Notes under the pieces: generated by a model
Told to the model about the DNA's origin: nothing
The model's database searches: none
What the model saw: the letters and a program-made list of their open reading frames with translations, nothing else
In this document: positions 25,601-33,096 of the stretch, piece after piece
How the letters are laid out: every line of letters starts with the position of its first letter
How positions within the stretch are numbered: the first letter of the stretch is position 1
Origin: Clostridiales bacterium
GTDB lineage: Bacteria > Bacillota > Clostridia > Lachnospirales > Lachnospiraceae
Reading direction: 5' to 3'
NCBI GenBank assembly: GCA_021204045.1
Contig: JAJQAA010000005.1
Span: 1 to 33,150 of the forward strand
Length of the DNA stretch: 33,150 nucleotides
Position numbers and translations under genes: made by a program

Positions 25601-25675
25601 TGTCTGGACGTGAATGTGTCCGGACATGAAATTGAATATCGACAGAAATTTTGACTGGGCCAGGATAAACTGGCC
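25601..25675 (+). other. Two hairpins after thiN, possible cluster terminator
   Basis: Hairpin 1 has arms 25601-25609 and 25618-25626 (9 bp with one G-U). Hairpin 2 has GGCCAG (25658-25663) with CTGGCC (25670-25675), followed by ATTAAATAA. Neither has a proper T-run, so termination would be weak or factor-assisted. They sit at the expected end of the long operon. Confidence 0.4.
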
Positions 25676-25720
25676 TGATTAAATAATGCGAATCTGGATA
25701 TTTCTTTCAATCCACTACTA

Positions 25721-25729
25721 TGCTATGAT
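25721..25729 (+). promoter_or_regulatory. Extended -10 promoter for the ECF S-component gene
   Basis: TGCTATGAT, a TGn-extended TATGAT (25724-25729), with no clear -35. RNA would begin near 25735 and leave a leader of about 75 bases before the gene. The leader contains short GC-rich inverted segments, but I cannot match it to a known riboswitch. Confidence 0.45.
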
Positions 25730-25811
25730 TTGGGAAATCAAAGCGGTGCCGACTTTTAAACCTGAGTTTTGCGCTGCGGTGATAAACCAATGACAGACGG
25801 GAGAGATTGAA

Positions 25812-26405
25812 ATGAATGACAGAAGAAATGACAAAGTATATAAGCTGGTGCTGACCGGTCTGATGGCTGCGCTCTGCTATGTGGCCTTTACCTATTTGAA
25901 GATTCCGATTCCGACCTTTGGCGGCGATTACGTGGCGCTGCACATCGGCAATGCGTTCTGTGTGCTGGCGGCCCTGCTGCTTGGCGGTGTCTACGGCGGT
26001 CTGGCCGGTTCTCTGGGGATGACGATTGCCGACCTGATCGATCCGGTGTACATCACCAGCGCACCCAAGACCTTCGTGCTGAAGCTGTGCATCGGCCTGA
26101 TTTCCGGCTTTGTGGCACACCGGATTGCCCATATCACGGAGGAGCATGACAACGCCTACCTGTTCCGCTGGACGCTGCTGGCCTCGATCGCCGGTCTCGG
26201 TTTCAATGTGATCATGGATCCGATTGTCGGTTACTTTTACAAAAACTACGTTCTCGGTGTACAGTCTGACGCGGCGAAGATTATGAGTACCTGGGCCGCG
26301 GGCGTCACCTTTATCAACGCCGTGGCGGGAACGATCGTCGTGGTTGTCGTCTATCTGGCGGTGCGGCCGGTGCTGAAAAAGGCGGGGCTGTTTTTCCGGA
26401 TATAA
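25812..26405 (+). CDS. ECF transporter S component (substrate-binding membrane subunit)
   Basis: Small integral membrane protein, 197 residues, with about five to six hydrophobic segments. The N-terminal pattern KVYKLVLTGLMAALCYVAFT, with the AxxxA-type helix that docks on EcfT, and the Gly-rich GGVYGGLAGSLGMTIADL are typical of ECF vitamin-uptake S components (the ECF-RibU-like Pfam group). It would bind a vitamin or precursor and work with shared EcfA/A'/T subunits encoded elsewhere; none is in this window. The substrate is not readable from the sequence, and proximity to thiN is only weak support for thiamine-related uptake. The start at ATG 25812 has GGGAGA upstream. It is a single-gene unit ended by a strong terminator. 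Confidence 0.8.
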   Translation: MNDRRNDKVYKLVLTGLMAALCYVAFTYLKIPIPTFGGDYVALHIGNAFCVLAALLLGGVYGGLAGSLGMTIADLIDPVYITSAPKTFVLKLCIGLISGFVAHRIAHITEEHDNAYLFRWTLLASIAGLGFNVIMDPIVGYFYKNYVLGVQSDAAKIMSTWAAGVTFINAVAGTIVVVVVYLAVRPVLKKAGLFFRI

Positions 26406-26454
26406 ATGTTATGGCCGGTAGCTGTAAGTTTCGTTATTGCAAACAGGAACTTAG

Positions 26455-26486
26455 AAACCCTCGATCACGGTCGGGGGTTTTTCTTT
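26455..26486 (+). terminator. Intrinsic terminator after the ECF gene
   Basis: A 10-bp stem AAACCCTCGA (26455-26464) with TCGGGGGTTT (26471-26480), one G-U pair, loop TCACGG, followed by TTCTTT. It separates the ECF gene from serS. Confidence 0.85.
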
Positions 26487-26529
26487 GCAGCGAAAAGTGC
26501 TCTAATCCGCCCAAATCAACAAAAAAAGT

Positions 26530-26557
26530 TTGCATTCAATCCGTTTTGGTGTATAAT
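26530..26557 (+). promoter_or_regulatory. Promoter for serS
   Basis: TTGCAT (26530-26535), 16 bases, perfect TATAAT (26552-26557). The leader to ATG 26608 is only about 45 bases, too short for a T-box. Confidence 0.6.
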
Positions 26558-26607
26558 CAATCGCAGATATCAGATCAGCCCGCAGCTCGGGCGAGCAGGA
26601 GGAAATC

Positions 26608-27894
26608 ATGTTAGATTTGAAATTTGTCCGGGAGAATCCGGATATTGTGCGTAAAAATATCGAAAATAAATACCAGTTTGAAAAGCTGCCGCTGGTAGAT
26701 GAGGTGATCGACCTCGACGCGAAGAACCGCGCGGCCAAGGCGGAGGGCGATAATATCCGCGCCGCCCGCAATAAGCTGTCCAAGCAGATCGGTCAGCTGA
26801 TGGGTCAGGGAAAGAAGGAAGAAGCCGAGGCGGTCAAGGCGCAGGTCGCCGCCAATGCGGAGCGCCTGGCCGAGCTGGAGAAGCAGGAGGCTGAGCTTAG
26901 CGAGCGCATTACCAAGATCATGATGACGATCCCCAATATCATCGATCCGAGCGTGCCGATCGGCAAGGACGACTCGGAGAATGTCGAGCTGGAGCGCTTC
27001 GGCGAACCGAAGGTGCCGGATTTTGAGATTCCGTACCATACCGATATCATGAAACGCTTTGACGGCATCGATCTTGACGCTGCCGGGAGAGTGGCCGGAA
27101 ACGGTTTCTATTATCTGATGGGCGATATCGCCCGTCTGCATTCCGCGGTGATCGCCTATGCGTGCGATTTCATGATCGACCGTGGCTTTACCTACTGCGT
27201 GCCGCCGTTTATGATCCGCAGCAACGTGGTTACCGGCGTGATGTCTTTCGCGGAGATGGACGCGATGATGTACAAGATTGAGGGCGAAGATCTCTATCTG
27301 ATTGGTACCAGCGAACATTCGATGATCGGCAAATTTATCGACGAGGTGATTCCGGAGGCGGAGCTTCCCAAGACGTTGACCAGCTATTCTCCGTGCTTCC
27401 GCAAGGAAAAAGGAGCGCACGGCATTGAGGAGCGGGGCGTTTACCGTATCCATCAGTTTGAAAAGCAGGAGATGATCGTGGTCTGCAAACCGGAAGAATC
27501 CCCGATGTGGTACGACAGGCTGTGGAAGAACACCGTCGATCTGTTCCGTTCCATGGACATTCCGGTGCGGACGCTGGAATGTTGCTCCGGAGACCTGGCG
27601 GACCTGAAGGTAAAATCCTGTGACGTCGAGGCCTGGTCGCCGCGCCAGCAGAAATATTTTGAGGTCGGTTCCTGCTCGAACTTAGGGGACGCCCAGGCGC
27701 GCCGCCTGCGCATCCGTGTCAATGGGGAGAACGGCAAATATTTCGCGCACACCCTCAACAATACGGTGGTCGCGCCGCCGCGCATGCTGATCGCGTTTCT
27801 GGAGAACAATCTGCAGGAGGACGGCAGCGTGCTGATCCCGAAGGTCCTGCAGCCGTATATGGGCGGAAAGGACAGGCTGATACCGAAGAAGTAA
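26608..27894 (+). CDS. serS: Serine--tRNA ligase
   Basis: Class II aminoacyl-tRNA synthetase charging tRNA-Ser (and tRNA-Sec). It has 428 residues. The N-terminal long coiled-coil arm (about 30-105, rich in Lys, Glu, Ala and Gln) grips the tRNA's long variable arm. Catalytic motif 2 is CFRKEKGAHGIEERGVYRIH with HQFEKQE, and motif 3 is the LNNTVVAPPRMLIAFLE region. The start at ATG 26608 follows AGGAGG. It has its own promoter and is bounded upstream by a terminator. Confidence 0.97.
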   Translation: MLDLKFVRENPDIVRKNIENKYQFEKLPLVDEVIDLDAKNRAAKAEGDNIRAARNKLSKQIGQLMGQGKKEEAEAVKAQVAANAERLAELEKQEAELSERITKIMMTIPNIIDPSVPIGKDDSENVELERFGEPKVPDFEIPYHTDIMKRFDGIDLDAAGRVAGNGFYYLMGDIARLHSAVIAYACDFMIDRGFTYCVPPFMIRSNVVTGVMSFAEMDAMMYKIEGEDLYLIGTSEHSMIGKFIDEVIPEAELPKTLTSYSPCFRKEKGAHGIEERGVYRIHQFEKQEMIVVCKPEESPMWYDRLWKNTVDLFRSMDIPVRTLECCSGDLADLKVKSCDVEAWSPRQQKYFEVGSCSNLGDAQARRLRIRVNGENGKYFAHTLNNTVVAPPRMLIAFLENNLQEDGSVLIPKVLQPYMGGKDRLIPKK

Positions 27895-27918
27895 CGGAGC
27901 AGAAGAGTTGCAATGGAT

Positions 27919-27947
27919 CGGTACCGGAACTAAACTTTCCGGTACCG
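27919..27947 (+). other. Perfect 11-bp hairpin between serS and the DUF1189-like gene
   Basis: CGGTACCGGAA (27919-27929) and its exact reverse complement TTCCGGTACCG (27937-27947) with a 7-base loop. There is no T-tract after it; the ribosome site GAGGAAA of the next gene follows within four bases. It could be an RNA-stability or partial-termination element. Confidence 0.5.
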
Positions 27948-27960
27948 GTGAGGAAATAAA

Positions 27961-28758
27961 ATGGAAATATTTACGGATATGACGAATGCGGTGTGTGATT
28001 TTGGCGCTTATCCGCAGTATTTAAAGAACCGCAGGCGCCGCGTTTTTCTGTACGGACTGATCCTGGCGGCGTTAAGCTTTCTCGTCTTTGCCGTGGTGCC
28101 GTATGTCCGCTTCCAGATGACGACGGGCGGCCTGGTTCATCTGATCGATAAGGCGATGCCGGATTTTACGCTCGTGGATGGAAAACTCGATGTTGACGGG
28201 GAGTTTTCCTTCGATGAGAATGGGATTTATCTGTATGTCAATACCGATGATTACGAGATTGACGGGACAGCGATCCGGGACACGCTGGATCCATACCAGG
28301 AGGCGCTGGTTGCCGACGCGGATCACATGGTGCTCAAGGGCAACGGAACGATCCAGACGATTACCTTCGCTGATCTGGTGGGCGGGACAATGACCAAAGA
28401 GGATCTGATCGATTTTCTTGGACCGTATCTGTTGGTGCTCACGGTTGTCGTTGCTGTGCTTCTGTATGGATGGACAGTGGCCGGTTTTTTCCTGAACGCC
28501 GTGATTGTGGCCATCGGAGGCAGTTGTGTGGCGAGAGCGGTGCGCCTGCGTCTGCGTTTTGGCGAGGTTTATCGTCTGGCCGTCTACGCGACGACAGCGG
28601 CAGTGCTGCTTAGCCTGCTTATCGGTCTGCTGCCGTTCTATATTCCTTACAGCTGGACGGTGCGGTATCTCATTTCGCTGGTTTATCTGGGGATCGCGCT
28701 GCACCGCATGAGCAAGCTGGAAAGTGGTTCTGAAGAAAACAGACCGGAGTGGTCCTGA
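27961..28758 (+). CDS. DUF1189-like membrane protein
   Basis: Unknown-function membrane protein, 265 residues. The N-terminus (DFGAYPQYLKNRRRRVFLYGLIL) and overall layout resemble DUF1189: one membrane helix (about 28-47), an external domain (about 50-155) of short beta-like stretches with two DG motifs, then four hydrophobic segments (about 157-178, 181-200, 210-232 and 235-250). No catalytic motif is visible. The start is ATG 27961 behind GAGGAAATAAA. It ends four bases before the convergent island gene, with a shared hairpin across both ends. Confidence 0.75.
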   Translation: MEIFTDMTNAVCDFGAYPQYLKNRRRRVFLYGLILAALSFLVFAVVPYVRFQMTTGGLVHLIDKAMPDFTLVDGKLDVDGEFSFDENGIYLYVNTDDYEIDGTAIRDTLDPYQEALVADADHMVLKGNGTIQTITFADLVGGTMTKEDLIDFLGPYLLVLTVVVAVLLYGWTVAGFFLNAVIVAIGGSCVARAVRLRLRFGEVYRLAVYATTAAVLLSLLIGLLPFYIPYSWTVRYLISLVYLGIALHRMSKLESGSEENRPEWS

Positions 28759-28778
28759 TTTTTACAGGACTTCTCCGG
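28744..28778. terminator. Two-step stem shared by convergent gene ends, likely bidirectional terminator
   Basis: Nested arms CCGGAG (28744-28749)/CTCCGG (28773-28778) and GTCCTG (28752-28757)/CAGGAC (28765-28770) flank the loop ATTTTTA. It covers the stop codons of the plus gene (28758) and the minus gene (28762). No long T-run follows on either strand, so strength is uncertain. Confidence 0.5.
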
Positions 28779-29196
28779 CTAGATAGCATTCTTTGATATA
28801 TTCGCGCGACTGATAGAAGAAATCTGAGTTGTAATTGGAAATTGCTCCATCGATCCAGGAAGTGAAAACCTGCCTGGTGGTGTCGATAATCGTATCATTT
28901 TCGGAAATATCCTCGATTAATCGTTCATAGACCTCTCCGATTGTCCAGTAATCCGGAACCTCATAGTGGCAATTCGCGACATTGTCAAATCTTCCTTCCG
29001 GAATCTGGCACATAGAAATAAAATTGTCTGCAGTCTGCGCAATGGGTTCACAGTGGAGAGTATCCGCATATTTGTAAATTCTGTTCAACGTTTCGGTACC
29101 GAGTTTTGTGACGACATCGCCGCGTTTTTGCTTTTGTGTTCTTCCAATGAACTCGATTAAGCTGCAGAGATAAAACAGGTCGCTGTTATTTTTCAT
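28762..29196 (-). CDS. Unknown protein, partner of the DUF3990-like gene
   Basis: I do not recognise a named family with certainty. It has about 144 residues, soluble, acidic, with Cys and aromatic residues. The N-terminal half (SDLFYLCSLIEFIG...DVVTKLGTETLNRIYKYADTLHCEPIAQ) loosely resembles the small DUF3791-type proteins often found beside DUF3990. The second half has YWTIGEVYERLIEDI and FTSWIDGAISNYNSDFFYQSREYI. The start at 29196 has GAGG six bases upstream and overlaps the preceding gene by 11 bases; an in-frame ATG at 29208 adds four residues. The coding is AT-rich compared with flanking core genes. By position it could be the antitoxin or immunity partner, but that is inference. Confidence 0.72.
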   Translation of the reverse strand: MKNNSDLFYLCSLIEFIGRTQKQKRGDVVTKLGTETLNRIYKYADTLHCEPIAQTADNFISMCQIPEGRFDNVANCHYEVPDYWTIGEVYERLIEDISENDTIIDTTRQVFTSWIDGAISNYNSDFFYQSREYIKECYLAGEVL

Positions 29197-29665
29197 CAGA
29201 AACCTCATATCCTTTCCTAAAACGTAAAGTAGTCAGTGCTCTGGCAGTATGAAAGCTAATTTGATGTGTTGGGTGACGGAATCTGGCCAGTTCCCAAAAT
29301 GCGGCTCGACTGATTTTACCATCAATAAAATTTTGAATATAATTGAATATCGTATCATTCGCCATGGGACCTTCTACGATGTCAAAATCATGTGATTTCC
29401 CATTTCTGCAGGCAACAATGAAATCGAGCCATTCTTCTGTCATTTCCGGAAATAACTTAATTCGAAGACTTGGATGAGGATTGTAGAAATATTCATTTAT
29501 GATACCTTTTCCGGTATATCTGATGGCCCATCGTTTGGCCTGTTCCGGATACAGGGTACAGTAAAATCCGAAATAGAAGTCTCTGTTGAATTTGGATGTC
29601 CGAATTTCCGGATATTCTACAAAAACCTTACTTCCATGATAAAGAATTACTGATTGAGTGGCCAC
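29186..29665 (-). CDS. DUF3990-like protein (possible ADP-ribosyltransferase-fold)
   Basis: It has 159 residues from GTG 29665 behind AGGAG. The N-terminus VILYHGSKVFVEYPEIRTSKFNRDFYFGFYCTLYPEQAKRWA is the DUF3990 pattern: a YHG(S) motif, SK...DFyFGFY, and QA..WA. As I recall, DUF3990 is grouped with the ADP-ribosyltransferase-like clan; the HG and GFY elements would match its first and second motifs, and the acidic third motif is not certain. Likely roles are a toxin or a modifying enzyme in a small two-gene accessory module. It is followed by an overlapping unknown gene, has its own promoter, and is AT-rich, which suggests horizontal origin. Confidence 0.75.
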   Translation of the reverse strand: MATQSVILYHGSKVFVEYPEIRTSKFNRDFYFGFYCTLYPEQAKRWAIRYTGKGIINEYFYNPHPSLRIKLFPEMTEEWLDFIVACRNGKSHDFDIVEGPMANDTIFNYIQNFIDGKISRAAFWELARFRHPTHQISFHTARALTTLRFRKGYEVSDEK

Positions 29666-29712
29666 AATTGTTCTCCTATTATTAGTGCCGTTTGATAAAT
29701 GGATTTTTATTT

Positions 29713-29741
29713 ATGATATCAAAAAGGTATGATTCCGTCAA
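29713..29741 (-). promoter_or_regulatory. Promoter for the DUF3990 island
   Basis: Minus strand: TTGACG (29741-29736), 17 bases, TATCAT (29718-29713). Both boxes are 5/6. RNA would begin near 29706, about 40 bases before the GTG at 29665. It sits between the island and the rqcH stop. Confidence 0.6.
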
Positions 29742-29754
29742 CGCTTTGGGGTCG

Positions 29755-31494
29755 TCATATTTCTTCTAGATTCAGTTCGGGCGTCGCGATCAGAGAATAA
29801 TTGGTATGGTAGATGACAAAGCCGGGGGCGCCGCCTGCGGCTTTTTTCACGTGCTTGCGCTGAATATAATCAATCTCCACTTTCTCATTATTGCGGCCCT
29901 TGGAATACCACGCGGCCAGAGCTCCGGCCTCCTCGAAGACGCGGTCCGGCAGCTCGCGGCCGCCGCTCTTGACGATGACGTGCGAGCCGGGAATGCCCTT
30001 GGCATGGAACCACCAGTCTCCACCATCGGCGAGTTTAAAGGTGACTTCCTCGTTCTGGTAATTGTTTTTGCCGACGTAGATATCAAAACCGTCGCTGGAG
30101 CGGTAGTGATAGGGGCGGCTGGTAATTTTTGGTTTTTTCTGACCCTGGGCGCGGCGGCGCAGGAAACCGTATTCCATGAGCTCCTCGCGGATTGGCACCA
30201 GGTCTTCCTCCCGGACGGCAATGTCGAGGGCGGCGCTGATCGATTCGAGATGGTCGATCTCGCGCTGCGTCTCGGCGGTCTGTCCGGACATCGCCTCAAA
30301 GGTGCGCTTGAGCTTGTTGTATTTGTTAAAATATTTCTGTGCGTTTTCCTGGGCGGAGAGCTGGGAATCGAGGGGGATACGGATTTGTTCGCCACTGTAA
30401 TAATTCAGGCAGGTAAATGACTTTTCGCCTCCGGAAAGCTCATAGCCATAGGTGTTGAGCAGCTCGCCGTAAACGCGGAATTTTTCCCGCTTTTCCGTGT
30501 CGGCAAGCTGTTTTTGCTGCAGGTCATACTTTTTGTAATTGCGTTCCAGAGCGGTCTGTACGATGCGCCGCAGATCGGCGGATTTCTGGCGGATGCGGGT
30601 CAATACAGCCTTCTGTGCGTAATAGGATTCCAGAAGCGTGCTGATATCTGCAAAGGTTTTTGCGGTATAGTTATCGCCGGACAGGCAGGTCAGAGGTACG
30701 GCCGCGTATTCGACCGGTTCGCTGCCGCGATAGATGACTGTAGGGGTAAAGTGCCCCGAGCGCACATCCTCCATCATCAGCGAAAACATGTGAAAGAGAT
30801 GTGTGAGCTCCGCATCGGAATGCCCGTTGGCCGGAATGTCGCTATCCAGCGACGAAAGATGACAGAGCTCGGTGGCGATGACCGGACTGATGCCGGTGAG
30901 CTTCTGGTAGAGAGCCTTCTGCAGCGGCGCAGGGGTTCCACGCATGAGCGCGAGAAAGACATCTTCCGTGACCGTGAGCGGATTGGCTTTCTCGGTTGTC
31001 TGCGGCAGAAAATAGGCGCGGCCGGGCAGTACCTCGCGCACGGAGCTGACATGGGCGGAGATGTGTTTGATGCTGTCAAGGATCGTGCCATCCTCTTTGC
31101 AGAAAATGATATTGCTGTGCTTGCCCATCAGTTCGATGATCAGCTGCTTGCGGCAGAGATCGCCGAGCTCGTCAAGGTGTTCAATCTCAAAGGTAATCGC
31201 GCGCTCCAGGCCCGGCTGGGTGACGCTGACAATGCGGCCGGAGCCGATGTGTTTGCGCAGCAGCATGCAGAAATTTGGCGCGGTGAGCGGGCCGGGCTTG
31301 TTGCTCTCCGTAAAGTAGGCCAGCGGCAGGCTGGCGCTGGCCGAGAGTAGCAAACGCAGCGTTTCTTTTTTATTTTTGATCGTGAATAACAGTTCGTCTT
31401 TTTCCGGCTGGGCGATCTTGCTGATCCTGCCGCCGGTCAGGCGCTCTGCGAAGTCACGGGTCAGATTTGCGATAACAATTCCGTCAAAAGCCAT
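29755..31494 (-). CDS. rqcH: Ribosome quality-control protein RqcH (NFACT family; formerly FbpA)
   Basis: Binds stalled 50S subunits with peptidyl-tRNA and recruits tRNA-Ala to add C-terminal alanine tails that mark the nascent chain for degradation. It has 579 residues. The NFACT-N domain starts MAFDGIVIANLTRDFAERL. A helix-hairpin-helix and long coiled-coil region (about 290-440) follows, rich in Lys, Glu and Gln. The C-terminal NFACT-R domain is YHYRSSDGFDIYVGKNNYQN...DWWFHAKGIPGSHVIVK...YSKGRNNEKVEIDY. The start at ATG 31494 is behind GGAGG with its own promoter. Older annotations call it fibronectin-binding protein. Confidence 0.95.
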   Translation of the reverse strand: MAFDGIVIANLTRDFAERLTGGRISKIAQPEKDELLFTIKNKKETLRLLLSASASLPLAYFTESNKPGPLTAPNFCMLLRKHIGSGRIVSVTQPGLERAITFEIEHLDELGDLCRKQLIIELMGKHSNIIFCKEDGTILDSIKHISAHVSSVREVLPGRAYFLPQTTEKANPLTVTEDVFLALMRGTPAPLQKALYQKLTGISPVIATELCHLSSLDSDIPANGHSDAELTHLFHMFSLMMEDVRSGHFTPTVIYRGSEPVEYAAVPLTCLSGDNYTAKTFADISTLLESYYAQKAVLTRIRQKSADLRRIVQTALERNYKKYDLQQKQLADTEKREKFRVYGELLNTYGYELSGGEKSFTCLNYYSGEQIRIPLDSQLSAQENAQKYFNKYNKLKRTFEAMSGQTAETQREIDHLESISAALDIAVREEDLVPIREELMEYGFLRRRAQGQKKPKITSRPYHYRSSDGFDIYVGKNNYQNEEVTFKLADGGDWWFHAKGIPGSHVIVKSGGRELPDRVFEEAGALAAWYSKGRNNEKVEIDYIQRKHVKKAAGGAPGFVIYHTNYSLIATPELNLEEI

Positions 31495-31514
31495 AATAAA
31501 TTCCTCCGCGATTG

Positions 31515-31543
31515 ATTATAGCCAATTCGGGTGGGGTTGGCAA
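31515..31543 (-). promoter_or_regulatory. Promoter for rqcH
   Basis: Minus strand: TTGCCA (31543-31538), 17 bases, perfect TATAAT (31520-31515). RNA would begin near 31508, only about 14 bases before the ATG, just enough to include the GGAGG. Confidence 0.7.
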
Positions 31544-31818
31544 GAATCTGCAAACAGATATATAGAAAAATGTCGGTAGATAACAGAAGTGTTCTTTTGG
31601 AAAAAATGATTGCTGAAATCGATTTTTAATGAATATTTAAACACATCAAAGCGAAAAATAATGAAATTTTTGTTTTATTTTGCGCTTGATTTTGAAATTG
31701 TCAGGCATTATAAAATATAAGACAAAATAAGAATGAATACTGAAGGAACCATACATGCCTTTTCTGGTAATATCTGTGCCGGGGAAGGACAGCGATGGAA
31801 GAAAGAGAGGCTGTAACT
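31544..31818. other. AT-rich divergent intergenic region
   Basis: The gap between rqcH and the antiporter (31495-31818) is 324 bases. Apart from the two promoters and ribosome sites, I see only A- and T-rich sequence. I find no hairpin with a T-run, RNA gene, or repeat, and no convincing small gene. It marks a change from the GC-rich core to lower-GC sequence. Confidence 0.6.
31686..31721 (+). promoter_or_regulatory. Promoter(s) for the antiporter gene
   Basis: Two overlapping pairs are possible: TTGAAA (31692-31697)-N18-TATAAG (31716-31721), and TTGATT (31686-31691)-N17-TATAAA (31709-31714). Either gives a leader of about 90 bases. Confidence 0.5.
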
Positions 31819-33090
31819 ATGGTAGAAATTTTGATTTGCATATCGACGGCGCTGCTGGCGGGGCTTTTGATGTCGCGTCTTGGAAAACGCCTTCATTTTC
31901 CTGCTGTCACCGCCTATCTGGTGACCGGATTACTGATTGGCCCTTATGGGCTGGGAGCGTTTCATATACCATATATTGGATTTGAAAGTATGGAAACGGT
32001 AGAGCAATATAACATTATTTCCCAGGTTGCCCTGGGATTTATTGCGTTCACGATCGGAAATGAATTTCGTATTATGCAGCTAAAGAGCATGGGATGTCAG
32101 GCAATCACGGTTGGCATTTTTCAGGCGGTGATCACAACACTGGTCGTTGACGTGGCACTTTGTGTTCTTCATTGTTTTCGGCCGGACATTATTTCGCTTT
32201 CTTCTGCGATCACACTGGGAGCAATTGCAGCGGCGACCGCTCCTGCAGCGACATTGATGGTCGTGAAGCAGTATAAGGCTCACGGGCTCCTGACGCATTT
32301 GCTTCTGATGGTTGTAGCGATCGACGATGCAGTCGGTTTGGTGGTGTTTGCCGCTTCTTATGGTGTCGCAAATGCGTTGGAGCAGGGAAGTGTCAGTTTG
32401 ATCAGTGTGGTGGTGGAACCGCTGCTTGAGATTGTTCTTTCACTTTTGCTTGGCACGCTGGCTGGATTGTTTCTCAATTGGGTGGAAAAATATTTTCATT
32501 CAAGAGAAAAGAGAATTTCCATTTCGGTTGCCTTTGTGCTTCTGATGGTTGGTTTATCAATGGTGGAAGGTGTGGTTGGCGGAGTACATATCTGTTTTTC
32601 TTTGCTTCTGGTATGTATGATGACTGGCACAGTGTTTTGCAATATCTGCGAAACCTCGGAAGAACTGATGGGGCATGTTGACCAGTGGACAGTACCGGTC
32701 AATGTTCTGTTTTTCATTATTTCAGGTGCGGAACTGGATCTTGCCGTGCTGAAAAATCCGTTGGTGCTGACGATTGGAATAATTTACATTTTTGCACGTT
32801 CAGCCGGTAAGATTTCCGGTGCTTACATCAGCTGCCGCGCGACCGGCTGTGAAAAGAAAGTTACTGATCATCTGGGGATTACGTTGCTTCCGCAGGCAGG
32901 TGTGGCGCTGGGAATGGCAGTCACTGCGGCAAATCTGTCGGACGGCGCAGTTGTGCGCAATGTGATACTTTTTTCAGTGCTGGTCTATGAACTGATCGGG
33001 CCAACGTTGACCAAGCGCAGCCTGATAGTGGCTGGCGAGATCGAGACAGAAGATCCGGCGAGCGAGCGCGTAATGAATCGGTTAAGATGA
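31819..33090 (+). CDS. Cation:proton antiporter, CPA2/KefB family
   Basis: Integral membrane exchanger that trades a cation (Na+ or K+) for protons. It has 423 residues with about 11-13 membrane segments and begins VEILICISTALLAGLLMSRLGKRLHFPAVTAYLVTGLLIGPYG, typical of CPA2 proteins. AIAAATAPAATLMVVKQY and VVAIDDAVGLVVFA (with Asp-Asp in a membrane segment) are the ion-site regions. It lacks the C-terminal TrkA-N/RCK domains seen in Kef proteins. The start at ATG 31819 has AGAGAGG eight bases upstream and the family-like beginning; ATG 31795 in frame, behind GGGGAAGGA, would add eight residues. The right terminal repeat begins seven bases after the stop. Confidence 0.88.
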   Translation: MVEILICISTALLAGLLMSRLGKRLHFPAVTAYLVTGLLIGPYGLGAFHIPYIGFESMETVEQYNIISQVALGFIAFTIGNEFRIMQLKSMGCQAITVGIFQAVITTLVVDVALCVLHCFRPDIISLSSAITLGAIAAATAPAATLMVVKQYKAHGLLTHLLLMVVAIDDAVGLVVFAASYGVANALEQGSVSLISVVVEPLLEIVLSLLLGTLAGLFLNWVEKYFHSREKRISISVAFVLLMVGLSMVEGVVGGVHICFSLLLVCMMTGTVFCNICETSEELMGHVDQWTVPVNVLFFIISGAELDLAVLKNPLVLTIGIIYIFARSAGKISGAYISCRATGCEKKVTDHLGITLLPQAGVALGMAVTAANLSDGAVVRNVILFSVLVYELIGPTLTKRSLIVAGEIETEDPASERVMNRLR

Positions 33091-33096
33091 TTTCCT

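Noticed and set aside
26487-26607. T-box leader before serS
   Set aside because: serS in Firmicutes often has one, but the promoter at 26530-26557 leaves about 45 bases, and no T-box sequence or antiterminator is present.
31755-31985. Small plus-strand ORF overlapping the antiporter start
   Set aside because: It runs in another frame over the antiporter's conserved N-terminus and has no good ribosome site.
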